Below are positions 22,618 through 31,291 of a DNA stretch of 39,064 nt, in pieces. How positions within the stretch are numbered: position 1 is the stretch's first letter; each line of letters starts with the position of its first letter. The translations under genes and the position numbers were made by a program. The DNA comes from Pedobacter ginsenosidimutans (GTDB lineage: Bacteria; Bacteroidota; Bacteroidia; Sphingobacteriales; Sphingobacteriaceae): assembly GCF_001442625.1 (NCBI RefSeq), contig NZ_LMZQ01000026.1, forward strand, positions 1 through 39,064, in the 5' to 3' direction. Under the pieces are notes generated by a model, which did no database searches, was not told the origin of the DNA, and saw only the letters and a list, made by a program, of their open reading frames with translations.

Positions 22618-24158
22618 TGAGCACTATATGTTAAATTGCAGAAAAAACGTTTGTCTAAAGCGCCCAATGAATCGGCTACGGCTTTAGTCATTACAATTAT
22701 AACATCTTTTGTGGATTCGTTCTCCGTAAATTTACCAACAACTTTGGCAAAGGTAGTGCGGTTAGTCATTGGGTTGGTAATCTTAATTACCCTGCCTACG
22801 GGTGCCGTACGGTGTAAAACCAACATTTTTGTTCCGTCCAGATCCTGGTCTGCAATCCAAACTGCGGTTCCTTTTTCTTCGATCTGACTTAAACCATATA
22901 CGCTAGGATCGCGGCGGAGTTTAGGGTCTTTAACCATGGTACTGTCTGGTTCGTTTTCCTGCTCTTCTTTCGATAAATCATTTACCGATTTAGGTTGCGG
23001 CGGTTTAGGAATAATCAGCTTCTGATCAACTTTAATCGCGTTATCCTCCAGTTTATTTGCTGTTCTAATCTGATAAGCGGTTAAATTGTATTTTTTAGCA
23101 ATAGTAAAAATGTTTTCTCCGGTAGCTACGGTATGAATAAAACTTTCTTCTTTTGTTGCCGGTGCTTCTTTAACTTTTGCTTCTGCCTCTTTAACTTTTG
23201 CTTCAGCTTGTTTTTCTTTCGGAACCTGGACATCTGTAATAATCCCTCCTGGTACTTTTAAAACCTGCCCAATGGTAATGGCGTTATCAGGCAAATCGTT
23301 CAGTTTTCTAATCTGGTAAGCGGTAATGCCGTATTGTTTAGCGATGGTGAAAATAGTTTCGTTCCTTAAAACAGTGTGTGTACCGGCTGCATCTGTAGAT
23401 TTGTTCTCCTGTACTGGTTTTTCTTCGGCTACAGCTACTACTTTGTTCTCGTCGATATTCTTCGTTGCCGGTATTTTGAGTTTCTGCCCAATACGGAGAT
23501 TGTTTCCCGAAAGATTGTTGGCTTTTTTTACTTCTTCAACAGTAGTGCCGTATTTCTCGGCTATTTTGCCTAAAAACTCCTTGGGCGCAACAGTATGCTC
23601 GATCATGGTTTGATCGGCAGATGATGTATTGCCCTGAGGCGTTTCTGTATTATTTTTCGCTGGCGGCGTTACCGGAGCAGCTGTTGCAATTTGTTCTCCG
23701 TTTTTAACAGGGATTTTTAAAACCTGACCGATACTTAAATTACTGCTGCTAAGGTTGTTTAAAGCTTTAATTTCATTAATGGTTGTGCCGTATTTTTCGG
23801 CCAGCATATTTAAGTTTTCTTTTGGCTTGATGGTATGCTCTATTATATTGCCAATAGAAGTGCTTTGGTTTTGCGTGCTGTTAGCTAATCCTGTTGCTGT
23901 AAAAGGAATATTGGTTGGTACTTTAATGATTACCCCAACCTGAAGGTATTTATTGTCATTAAAGGCCATAATCTCTTTAGGGGAAACATTATACCTTCTT
24001 CCTATTGAATAATAAGTGTCTTTTGCTACAGTTTGGTGAACGATCAGTTTTTTGCCTTTATTATTTTCTACACCGATAGAGTCTCTTGCTGTGTTGGCTT
24101 TGGCATTTGCAATGTTTAAAGCAAATAACACTACAGCAGATAAATATATTTTATGCAT
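22614..24158 (-). CDS. Secreted LysM-repeat protein with C-terminal DPBB-like domain
   Basis: 514 aa. Signal peptide about 1-19 (MHKIYLSAVVLFALNIANA). Five LysM repeats at about 40-81, 107-150, 187-230, 260-303 and 341-384 (pattern HTV...IAKKY..T...I...N.L....I.IGQ.LKIP), joined by Pro/Thr/Gln-rich linkers and one KVKEAEAKVKEA repeat. A C-terminal RlpA/DPBB-like region of about 425-510 includes ASVY-like DPSVYGL, VLHRTAPVGRVIKITNPMTN and VVGKF. It should bind peptidoglycan in the periplasm; a lytic activity of the DPBB part is not shown. Heads a two-gene unit with udk. Confidence 0.88.
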   Translation of the reverse strand: MHKIYLSAVVLFALNIANAKANTARDSIGVENNKGKKLIVHQTVAKDTYYSIGRRYNVSPKEIMAFNDNKYLQVGVIIKVPTNIPFTATGLANSTQNQSTSIGNIIEHTIKPKENLNMLAEKYGTTINEIKALNNLSSSNLSIGQVLKIPVKNGEQIATAAPVTPPAKNNTETPQGNTSSADQTMIEHTVAPKEFLGKIAEKYGTTVEEVKKANNLSGNNLRIGQKLKIPATKNIDENKVVAVAEEKPVQENKSTDAAGTHTVLRNETIFTIAKQYGITAYQIRKLNDLPDNAITIGQVLKVPGGIITDVQVPKEKQAEAKVKEAEAKVKEAPATKEESFIHTVATGENIFTIAKKYNLTAYQIRTANKLEDNAIKVDQKLIIPKPPQPKSVNDLSKEEQENEPDSTMVKDPKLRRDPSVYGLSQIEEKGTAVWIADQDLDGTKMLVLHRTAPVGRVIKITNPMTNRTTFAKVVGKFTENESTKDVIIVMTKAVADSLGALDKRFFCNLTYSAQ

Positions 24159-24440
24159 TTATTTTATGTAAATTTTTAAGTCAAAGGGAGCAATTATACG
24201 AATAATATTGTTAACCAGTCTATGTTCAGCTATTCGTTTTTAAGTAAAAATAAGATGACTTTAATATCTTAATATCGATATGCCATTCATTAACAAATAT
24301 TTGTAAAATTGTTGTTCCCTGTAATATTGAATATTAAACGATCTAATAAATAACGTATTGTTCAAAAGACAAAATTGAGCAAAACTTTTATAAATTTGGG
24401 TTGTTACGTAGACATTAAAAATATCATAAATAATAAAAAA
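24159..24440. promoter_or_regulatory. Divergent promoter region of LysM-udk and dps, with a dps -7 box
   Basis: 282-nt A/T-rich region. On the plus strand TAAATTTG at 24391-24398 is a -7 match; transcription would begin near 24404 and give a 37-nt leader before the dps ATG at 24441. No other gene or clear dyad was found. Confidence 0.45.
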
Positions 24441-24920
24441 ATGGACGCTAAAGAAATAAGCTTAAACGAAAAAGAAGTTAAACCAGTTGTAGATCTTTTA
24501 AACGATTATTTGGCTAATTACCATATTCATTATCAAAAGTTAAGAGGTTGCCACTGGAATATTAAAGGGCAGAACTTTTTTACTTTACATGTTAAGTTTG
24601 AAGAATTATATACTAATGCACAATTAACCATTGATGAGATAGCTGAGCGTGTATTAACCTTGGGTAAAGCACCGCATAGCCGTTTCGCCGATTACATTAA
24701 AGAATCTAAAATTAAAGAGATTGATACCATTGGTTTAAAAGACCTTGATATGGTTGATGCCATTTTAGATGATATGGCTGCATTGATCGAATTGGAAAGA
24801 GAGCTTTTAGAAGCTACAGATGCGGCCGGAGATGATGGTTCTAACGATATGGTTAACCGTTTTATGCAGTTTAAAGAGAAAAATACCTGGATGTTGCGCT
24901 CTTTCGCAGGGAAGAAATAA
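24441..24920 (+). CDS. dps: Dps-family DNA-protection/ferritin-like protein
   Basis: 159 aa from the ATG at 24441 (MDAKEISLNEKEV). An upstream in-frame ATG at 24375 is rejected because a -7 promoter box lies between the two and the extension is not Dps-like. Dps forms a 12-mer that oxidises and stores iron and shields DNA. Inter-subunit ferroxidase ligands are in place: H38 (GCHWNIKG), H50, D65 and E69 (TIDEIAER). Length is normal. Ends at a clear terminator. With the peroxiredoxin it forms part of the oxidative-stress set here. Confidence 0.93.
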   Translation: MDAKEISLNEKEVKPVVDLLNDYLANYHIHYQKLRGCHWNIKGQNFFTLHVKFEELYTNAQLTIDEIAERVLTLGKAPHSRFADYIKESKIKEIDTIGLKDLDMVDAILDDMAALIELERELLEATDAAGDDGSNDMVNRFMQFKEKNTWMLRSFAGKK

Positions 24921-24937
24921 TATCAAGGTAAGTTAAT

Positions 24938-24988
24938 AGCCTCATGTAAGTAGCTTTATTGTAAAATCTGCTTATATGAGGCTTTTTT
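24938..24988 (+). terminator. Terminator of dps
   Basis: AGCCTCATGTAAG / CTTATATGAGGCT stem with a loop of about 19 nt, then six Ts. Its T-run also supplies the TTTG of the next promoter. Confidence 0.8.
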
Positions 24989-25019
24989 GTTTCGGAGAAA
25001 ATCTAATTATTTATCTTTG
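24986..25019 (+). promoter_or_regulatory. Promoter of the ubiD-family gene
   Basis: TTTG at 24986-24989, 22-nt spacer, TATCTTTG at 25012-25019. The -7 box ends 3 nt before the ATG at 25023, so the mRNA is expected to start at or next to the ATG. Confidence 0.6.
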
Positions 25020-25022
25020 GGC

Positions 25023-26858
25023 ATGGCATACAAAAGTTTAGCAGAATGTGTATCCGATCTCGAAAAGCACGGTCATTTAATCAGAATAAAAGAAGAAGTA
25101 GATCCCTATTTAGAAATGGCAGCCATCCATTTAAGGGTTTACGAAAATAAAGGACCGGCAATACTATTCGAAAAAGTTAAAGGAAGCCCTTTTCCTGCAG
25201 TTTCAAACTTGTTTGGGACATTAGAACGATCGAAGTTTATTTTCAGAGATACCTTGCCAAAGGTACAACAACTTGTATCGTTAAGGAATGATCCCATAAA
25301 AGCATTAAAAAATCCGTTTAAATATGCAGGTTCGGCAATGTCAGCATTATCGGCCTTGCCACTTAAAACACCTTCGGCAAAAAGCAAATTTTTAAAAACA
25401 AGTATCAGTCAGTTACCACAAATTGTAAACTGGCCTATGGATGGTGGTCCTTTTGTTACCATGCCGCAGGTTTATACTGAAGATATAGATAAACCAGGTG
25501 TTTTAAATGCAAACCTGGGCATGTATCGCATCCAATTGGGTGGGAACGATTATATTCAGGACCAGGAAATCGGATTGCACTATCAGATCCATAGGGGGAT
25601 TGGGGTACACCAATCTAAGGCCAATGCATTAGGCCAACCCTTAAAAGTGAGTATTTTTGTCGGCGGACCACCATCACATCCTTTAGCAGCAGTGATGCCT
25701 TTACCAGAAGGATTATCCGAAATGACTTTTGCTGGTGCATTGGGCGATAGGCGTTTTCGTTATTTTTATGACGATGAAGGTTTTTGCATTTCTGCAGATG
25801 CCGATTTTATTATTACCGGAACGGTTTACCCAAATGAAAATAAACCAGAAGGGCCTTTTGGCGATCACCTGGGCTATTACAGTTTAACACATCCTTTTCC
25901 TTTGATGAAGGTGCACAATGTATATCATAAAAAGGATGCCATTTGGTCGTTTACGGTTGTTGGCCGTCCGCCACAGGAGGATACCAGTTTTGGGGCTTTG
26001 ATCCATGAGATTACAGGCTCGGCCATACCACAGGAAATTCATGGTTTAAAAGAAGTTCATGCGGTTGATGCAGCTGGCGTTCACCCTTTACTTTTTGCCA
26101 TCGGTAGTGAGCGTTATACGCCTTATTTAAAAGCGCGCAGACCTCAGGAAATATTAACCATAGCCAATCACATTTTAGGAAAAAACCAATTGAGTTTGGC
26201 TAAATATCTGTTTATTGCGGCTAAAGAAGATGATCCGCACTTAAGCACGCACCATATTGAAGCATTTCTTGCGCATATTTTAGAACGGATCGATTTAACG
26301 AGGGATGTTCATTTTTATACCAATACTACTATTGATACGCTTGATTATAGTGGTGATGGATTAAACAGCGGATCGAAGGTAGTAATTGCGGCAGCAGGGG
26401 ATAAGCAGCGTGAACTTTGGAATAAGTTCCCTGAAGGACTGAAATTAAGCGATGGATTTTACCAACCAAAAATAGCCATTCCAGGGGTTTTAGTTTTAGG
26501 AAGTGACAAATATTTAAACCCGGAGAAAACAGCCGCAGAAATTGCTTTGTTGAATATGGCATTGATGGATCAGGATTTATCTGGCTTACCTTTAATTATA
26601 TTGGCTGATGATGCAGAGTTTACGGCTACCAATATTGATAATCTGGTTTGGGTGGCCTTCACCAGAAGCAACCCGGCGGCTGATATATATGGCATTAACG
26701 ACTTTACCATCAATAAACACTGGGGCTGTAAAGGTTCGTTGATTATTGATGCAAGGAAAAAGCCCCACCACGCACCTGAATTGATCAAAGATGAAGCGGT
26801 AGAGGCTAAGATTAATGAAATGGGTAAAGCGGGTGGTGCGCTTTTTGGAGCGGTTTGA
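25023..26858 (+). CDS. ubiD: UbiD-family decarboxylase
   Basis: 611 aa from the ATG at 25023 (MAYKSLAECV). The frame is open to 24987, but the promoter occupies that stretch. UbiD enzymes use prenyl-FMN, made by UbiX, for reversible decarboxylation of aromatic or unsaturated acids. The catalytic block PEGPFGDHLGYYS carries the E-(x)-D/E region, and the N-terminal ALDKHGHLIRIKEEVDP-type opening and IFVGGPPSHPLAAVMPLPEG are family blocks. Homologues are often called menaquinone-biosynthesis decarboxylases, but the true substrate cannot be read from the sequence. The partial ubiX at the window start could supply its cofactor. Confidence 0.88.
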   Translation: MAYKSLAECVSDLEKHGHLIRIKEEVDPYLEMAAIHLRVYENKGPAILFEKVKGSPFPAVSNLFGTLERSKFIFRDTLPKVQQLVSLRNDPIKALKNPFKYAGSAMSALSALPLKTPSAKSKFLKTSISQLPQIVNWPMDGGPFVTMPQVYTEDIDKPGVLNANLGMYRIQLGGNDYIQDQEIGLHYQIHRGIGVHQSKANALGQPLKVSIFVGGPPSHPLAAVMPLPEGLSEMTFAGALGDRRFRYFYDDEGFCISADADFIITGTVYPNENKPEGPFGDHLGYYSLTHPFPLMKVHNVYHKKDAIWSFTVVGRPPQEDTSFGALIHEITGSAIPQEIHGLKEVHAVDAAGVHPLLFAIGSERYTPYLKARRPQEILTIANHILGKNQLSLAKYLFIAAKEDDPHLSTHHIEAFLAHILERIDLTRDVHFYTNTTIDTLDYSGDGLNSGSKVVIAAAGDKQRELWNKFPEGLKLSDGFYQPKIAIPGVLVLGSDKYLNPEKTAAEIALLNMALMDQDLSGLPLIILADDAEFTATNIDNLVWVAFTRSNPAADIYGINDFTINKHWGCKGSLIIDARKKPHHAPELIKDEAVEAKINEMGKAGGALFGAV

Positions 26859-26877
26859 TTTAATGGGGAATAATAAA

Positions 26878-26902
26878 TCGGACCATTATACCAATGGTCC
26901 GA
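26878..26902. terminator. Hairpin between convergent ubiD and nuclease genes
   Basis: TCGGACCATT / AATGGTCCGA, perfect 10-bp stem with a 5-nt loop, 19 nt after the ubiD stop. No T-run follows, so terminator activity is uncertain. A smaller CTCTAAA/TTTAGAG hairpin overlaps the stop of the minus-strand gene at 26941-26956. Confidence 0.5.
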
Positions 26903-26950
26903 CTGATGTGCGCGTTTTATTGGGCCTAATGCACTTTAGCCTCTAAACTT

Positions 26951-28975
26951 TTAGAGTTTTACATCACTTGATTCTATAATTTCAATAAGTTTTGCTGTCT
27001 CATTAAAATTAACGCCTTTTAATGGATCAAAATCGTTGTACTTGTCAAAAGGAATTCCGGTAAGGTTTGCTATCTTTTGTAATGGTACTTGATATGTTTT
27101 AAACTTTCCAAAGCCATCTTCGCTAATTCCTTCTTTGCTTCTAAAATCGTCAATATTATCTGGTTGCTTCAATATATAACCACTTACCGAAGGTGTCCCA
27201 TCTTTTTTGATTACTGTCGCGACTTTCCAAAACTGTAAGGGTAATAATACTCCTCTATACGGTATGTCTTCTTCTCCGAAAATTGGACCAGTAAACACAG
27301 AAGCTTTAACTTTTTCTATGCCAACATTCTCCAATATATAATTCTCTAAACTCAGCCAGGTTTTTTGGTTCAAGTCTTTATGCTGAGGTGTAGAGTTAGT
27401 AAAATGAAAGGTGTCATCGTTTGCAAAACTGTTATTTTCTCCCCACACAGGGTCAAGTCTCCTAACCATATGTCCCCTGTCAAGGTCGTTTTCTGCGTAA
27501 ACTTTCGGGCCTGTTTGATATTTTTGATCCATTCTTGGATCTATTATCCATTTCGTATTCTCTCTTTTAATGGGTGCTAACCGGTTGCCATCAATATTTA
27601 CGGCAGTTATTACGCATAACCTTCTGCTTTTATTTATCGCAATGGAGAAGTTAAAATAATGGAGTAAATTTTCATTATCTTTTGTTGGGTTTAAAATAGG
27701 TGCAAGTTTATCCGATTGTGATTTTAACAGATCTTGTATATCGATTTTAAAATTATTGGTGCTTACAAAATCTGCATCATATCCATTTCTGCTTTTGTAA
27801 TTCTGATTATTTGCCTTTTCAATTGTAAATATTGCTTCCTCTTTATGATCATCAGTTGTAATTGGAGATGTTCCATTATTGAAAGTTGAATTATTTTTGC
27901 CAATACCAACAGATACTTCAATTGGTATTGTAAATGTTACCTTATTTTCCATATTTATATTATTGTTTTTTGTTTTTTCAACCATGGGGTTATTGTTCAA
28001 TATTTTAGTTTCGGGTGAGGTATTTAGACTGTTAAAAATTTCCCTGACTAAATAATTTTCAGAATATTCATTTTTTAGATCGTTTAGGATGGCGCTCACC
28101 CTTATACCCTCGTTTGAAATCCAATCAATCAAACTATCGTCCATACCTTCACGGTAAATGCTTCCATCTTTGCATAAATAGTTTCCATCTCCATCTTTTT
28201 TGGGTACGCCACTATGGTGTAATGCTACCACTTGCCATTGATCATTAAATACTGGTGAACCGGATGAACCTTGAGCCGTATCTGTTGAATAGGTGATGAA
28301 ATCACCTTCTTTGGCCACCACTTGGTTTTCTCTTATGGCGATCTGTTTGTATAAACCCGATGGATGCTGGATTATTGAAACATGTTCTGCCTTTAATACT
28401 TTATTTGGTTCTTCAAATAATTTTAAAAAACCGAAATCAACAAGTTTTTTATCACCCTTTTTCGAAGTAGGATTTACATAAACTATCGAAAAATCCAATT
28501 TTTCATTAGTATAGAAGAATTTTGTGGTATCCAATGTGAAAATATAACTTGTGCCCGGTTCATCAAACTGATCATATTGATAATTAAATTCTGCGAAACT
28601 GTTAACAGCATCTTCTTTTTTTGTAAAAACATGATTATTCGTAATCATTAGATTGGGAGAAATTAAAAAACCTGTTCCAAACCCCTCGTTTCCCCCCGAG
28701 ATATTTTTTACATGGATCCTGCATACAGAGTTAGCTGCAATAAAGCCCAACTGTAAATAATTTATGCTCATTAAATCGTTTGTGCCGATGAGTCTTTCTT
28801 TCGCAATATCAAAAGGCTCATGCAGATTATATAGAATATGATCAATCCTTTCGGTGATATTTGCCTTTTCTGCTTCAATAGGGAATGTTTTTTTTAATTT
28901 CGCAATTTTATCGATATTCAGTTTTGAATAACGTTTCTCGGTTGCTTTTATAAAGTCAAAATTTGTTAGGTTCAT
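26951..28975 (-). CDS. Trypsin/V8-like protease fused to a DRGH (NUC) endonuclease
   Basis: 674 aa, no signal peptide, so probably cytoplasmic. Residues 1-75 are helical and charged. A V8/trypsin-like domain (about 80-300) has a full triad: His115 (TNNHVF), Asp161 (EKLDFSIV) and Ser238 (AQGSSGSPVF). A polar linker (about 315-380) follows. The DNA/RNA non-specific endonuclease domain (about 380-650) has the motif DRGH (499-502; base His502), the metal Asn in KDLNQKTW (Asn536) and Glu544 in LSLE, plus VFTGPIF. A protease joined to a sugar-non-specific nuclease in one cytoplasmic chain looks like a conflict or suicide effector whose nuclease may be freed by proteolysis; that role is inferred. 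A small two-TM gene lies 86 nt upstream in the same direction. Confidence 0.85.
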   Translation of the reverse strand: MNLTNFDFIKATEKRYSKLNIDKIAKLKKTFPIEAEKANITERIDHILYNLHEPFDIAKERLIGTNDLMSINYLQLGFIAANSVCRIHVKNISGGNEGFGTGFLISPNLMITNNHVFTKKEDAVNSFAEFNYQYDQFDEPGTSYIFTLDTTKFFYTNEKLDFSIVYVNPTSKKGDKKLVDFGFLKLFEEPNKVLKAEHVSIIQHPSGLYKQIAIRENQVVAKEGDFITYSTDTAQGSSGSPVFNDQWQVVALHHSGVPKKDGDGNYLCKDGSIYREGMDDSLIDWISNEGIRVSAILNDLKNEYSENYLVREIFNSLNTSPETKILNNNPMVEKTKNNNINMENKVTFTIPIEVSVGIGKNNSTFNNGTSPITTDDHKEEAIFTIEKANNQNYKSRNGYDADFVSTNNFKIDIQDLLKSQSDKLAPILNPTKDNENLLHYFNFSIAINKSRRLCVITAVNIDGNRLAPIKRENTKWIIDPRMDQKYQTGPKVYAENDLDRGHMVRRLDPVWGENNSFANDDTFHFTNSTPQHKDLNQKTWLSLENYILENVGIEKVKASVFTGPIFGEEDIPYRGVLLPLQFWKVATVIKKDGTPSVSGYILKQPDNIDDFRSKEGISEDGFGKFKTYQVPLQKIANLTGIPFDKYNDFDPLKGVNFNETAKLIEIIESSDVKL

Positions 28976-29061
28976 AATGTTTTGCTTTTAGAGATTGGCT
29001 ATGCTTGTAATAAGTTGAAATTTATTTGTTCAATTTCAAGCCCGATTTATTTTATAAATTA

Positions 29062-29394
29062 TTATTCACTATCCTGTTTCCCAGGTGAGGGAGCTAACAA
29101 ACCAGCTAATGCACCAATGGATAATGATGCCAAACTATTTATTATAGTAAATACCTGTTCTCCCATAACTTCCTTCTCATCTTTTATTAAAAGACCAATA
29201 ACTACTATGAGCACAACCAAGCTTAATGCGGTAACCACTAGTCGATAAACCCAAATATCTTTTATGGGAGTGTCGAGTGATGCTATTCTTTTTAGTGTTG
29301 CCTTCGGATTAGCCTCAAATTCCTGTTTTAGTTCAGGTTTTTCATCGAGGTCTTTAATAAAAGATTCGACTTTGCCTAATGATAGTTTTGTCAT
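29062..29394 (-). CDS. Small two-TM membrane protein
   Basis: 110 aa. Residues 1-45 are charged and helical with the segment FIKDLDEKPELKQEFEANP, a 'F..NP...L' pattern reminiscent of Nif11/nitrile-hydratase-like leader domains; this likeness is weak. TM helices lie at about 49-70 and 82-101, with a short Pro/Gly-rich tail. Probably both ends face the cytoplasm. Upstream partner of the protease-nuclease gene (same strand, 86-nt gap). Function unknown; a membrane anchor or sensor for the effector is possible. Confidence 0.7.
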   Translation of the reverse strand: MTKLSLGKVESFIKDLDEKPELKQEFEANPKATLKRIASLDTPIKDIWVYRLVVTALSLVVLIVVIGLLIKDEKEVMGEQVFTIINSLASLSIGALAGLLAPSPGKQDSE

Positions 29395-29768
29395 GGTTTT
29401 AGTTTTTTTGGTTCTGATTAATTAACCCTTCATATTTTAATGTGGGGTTCAAAAAATGATCAGTTTTATACTGCCATCTTTCTTACCCAAAGCTATCAAC
29501 GGAAGTATATCCAAATCAAGCGTGAAAACATGTGAATTTATACGCATGAAAAGCGCAACGGCCTACCGTAAAATCGCGGTATTTTAAAATAAATTGTGAA
29601 GATCGCGTTGAGGTGAAAAGTCGGTTTAGAAGCTTTTTGAGCTATATTTAAAGCTTGAAAGGAAGGTTTTAGCTCATAATACGTTAAATGGAAGCTTTCA
29701 TGTTCGAATTAGGATGATGTATATTTAGTTACAAGTTATTTTATAAACCTCAAACTAAATTAAAAGCT
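29395..29768. other. Divergent regulatory region of the accessory cluster
   Basis: 374 nt without a gene, between minus-strand small TM/nuclease genes and the plus-strand unknown/7TM/HK/RR genes. It holds a TACCG-N8-CGGTA dyad at 29564-29581, GAAGCTTT twice (29629-29636 and 29691-29698) with AAAGCTTGAAAG between them, and TATATTTA at 29720-29727, a near-match to the -7 box for the plus-strand operon. Confidence 0.6.
29564..29581. promoter_or_regulatory. TACCG-N8-CGGTA dyad
   Basis: Inverted pentamers TACCG and CGGTA separated by TAAAATCG, in the middle of the divergent region. Suggests a dimeric regulator, possibly the response regulator of the same cluster. Confidence 0.45.
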
Positions 29769-30602
29769 ATGGAACCTTTACCGTGTACTTTTGTAACAAA
29801 ACAAGAAAGCAATTATCGTGAACAATGGTTTAATTATTATAAGTATCCTATACTTAATATCATTACATCGTTGCAAGAAGGAATGCAAGAAAACAACAGA
29901 CTGGATTTTGAGAATATCCAAAGTGCTATTGAGTTTTTTAAGCTTCTGAAAGCGAATCTTAAAACTAAAGATGATGGTGTTAGGGTATATTTTGCCTCCC
30001 CATCTAGCGATGGAACTGTAACCCCGGGTAAATGTGGTTTACTTACACTCATTTTCGGAATAACTGAAGGTGCAGATAAAGTTGATAATAAAAATTACTA
30101 CGCTTATAATGGAAAAACTTTTGATGTAGTCCCAGAAGATAAAGCAAGAATCTGGGTTCATAATTATCAAAATGTAAAGCGCTGTATTCTTTTCGAAACG
30201 CTATCGGAAAATGACCGGTTAAATGTTTGTAGGGAAACTAAGCATATATGGTTTAGTTTATTGCAGATAACCCAAACACTTCAGGAGATGGAAAGCCAAA
30301 GCGCAAAGCCCGGGGGGAAGGTAACGGGGTTTGGTATCCGTTTTGTGTCTTATACCAATCTAGCTTATTCATTTCCAAAACCAGTATCAGATGATGAAGA
30401 GAGAAAACAGCGATTAACTATTGCTTTTACCTTTATGAGTGAAAAAAAGGATATAGGGATAGAAGATATTGATCGCATTGAATTTGAACAAAGACTTGAG
30501 ATAACTATGAATGGATTTCGTGGAGATACTTTTGATACCGGTGATCCTACCCCGCCGCCATCAAACGATAATAAGGCAGAACTTGATGTTTCAAATCAAT
30601 AG
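29769..30602 (+). CDS. Unrecognised 277-aa protein
   Basis: No family name can be given. No signal peptide or TM. The N-terminus (1-65) is helical; then comes DDGVRVYFASPSSDGTVTPG and LLTLIFGITEG, resembling the 'GIRVYFA...LTLIFV' core of common uncharacterised Bacteroidota proteins. A mixed helical part follows (ENDRLNVCRETKHIWFSLLQITQTLQ), then a long strand-rich segment, and an acidic, Pro-rich tail (GDPTPPPSNDNKAE). No catalytic motif is seen. First gene of the plus-strand half of the cluster; 32 nt before the 7-TM gene, so likely one operon with the sensor kinase. Confidence 0.75.
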   Translation: MEPLPCTFVTKQESNYREQWFNYYKYPILNIITSLQEGMQENNRLDFENIQSAIEFFKLLKANLKTKDDGVRVYFASPSSDGTVTPGKCGLLTLIFGITEGADKVDNKNYYAYNGKTFDVVPEDKARIWVHNYQNVKRCILFETLSENDRLNVCRETKHIWFSLLQITQTLQEMESQSAKPGGKVTGFGIRFVSYTNLAYSFPKPVSDDEERKQRLTIAFTFMSEKKDIGIEDIDRIEFEQRLEITMNGFRGDTFDTGDPTPPPSNDNKAELDVSNQ

Positions 30603-30634
30603 TAAATACTTATTTTAGATACATATTTAAATTT

Positions 30635-31291
30635 ATGTATCTCAAGTATTTATATCTCATTTCTTTAGTGATTTGCTCGATAGCTGGTCTTGCAATGATG
30701 TTAAAATTAACAAAGCAACTAAAAGTAGTTGCTTTGTTATGTGTTTATACTTTTCTACTCGAAATTAGTGTGTTTTTATTTAAACAAGAGATTGGTTATG
30801 AGGGTAGTACGCTACCTCAATATAATTTTTTTATTCTGGTAGAATTTATATTTTATGCCTATTTCTTTAAACAAATTGTCAGAAATGTTTACTTACTAAA
30901 GGTAATAAACTTATTCTTACTGATGTTCCCAGTTCTTTGGTATATATTTAGTTTTTACTGTTTTAATATACTACAATGGAGCAGCTATGCTTTTGTATTT
31001 GGCGGAACATTTATTATTTTCTTTGCACTTATTTATTGTTATGAAAAATTAACTTCGGACGAAACTACGTCACTTTTTAATGAAGGTGAATTCTGGATTG
31101 CTATAGGCTTAATTGTTTATTACACCTGCGTTGTACCCTATATGGGCATGTTCCATTATTTGACAGAAAACTACGAAAAATTAGCTGTTAAACTGAAAAG
31201 CTTGAATTTAATAACCAATATTATCATGTATTTACTGTTTGCTTATGCTTTTTTATGCAAAACGATCAAGACCAAGAAGTCCTATTTGTAA
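30635..31291 (+). CDS. Seven-TM membrane protein (putative sensor component)
   Basis: 218 aa, almost wholly hydrophobic, with about seven TM helices (near 4-23, 28-50, 62-82, 86-107, 117-137, 150-172 and 190-210). A conserved-looking stretch, EGEFWIAIGLIVYYTCVVPY, recalls 7TM proteins found next to histidine kinases in Bacteroidota. Its last 37 nt overlap the histidine-kinase gene in another frame, so the two are probably translated together. It may be the ligand-sensing half of a split receptor; that is inferred. Confidence 0.75.
   Translation: MYLKYLYLISLVICSIAGLAMMLKLTKQLKVVALLCVYTFLLEISVFLFKQEIGYEGSTLPQYNFFILVEFIFYAYFFKQIVRNVYLLKVINLFLLMFPVLWYIFSFYCFNILQWSSYAFVFGGTFIIFFALIYCYEKLTSDETTSLFNEGEFWIAIGLIVYYTCVVPYMGMFHYLTENYEKLAVKLKSLNLITNIIMYLLFAYAFLCKTIKTKKSYL

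Noticed and set aside
24375..24440. Upstream N-terminal extension of dps
   Set aside because: A -7 promoter box lies inside it and the 22 extra residues are unlike Dps.
28982..29248. 88-codon plus-strand frame over the small TM gene
   Set aside because: Antisense to the better-supported 110-aa two-TM protein.
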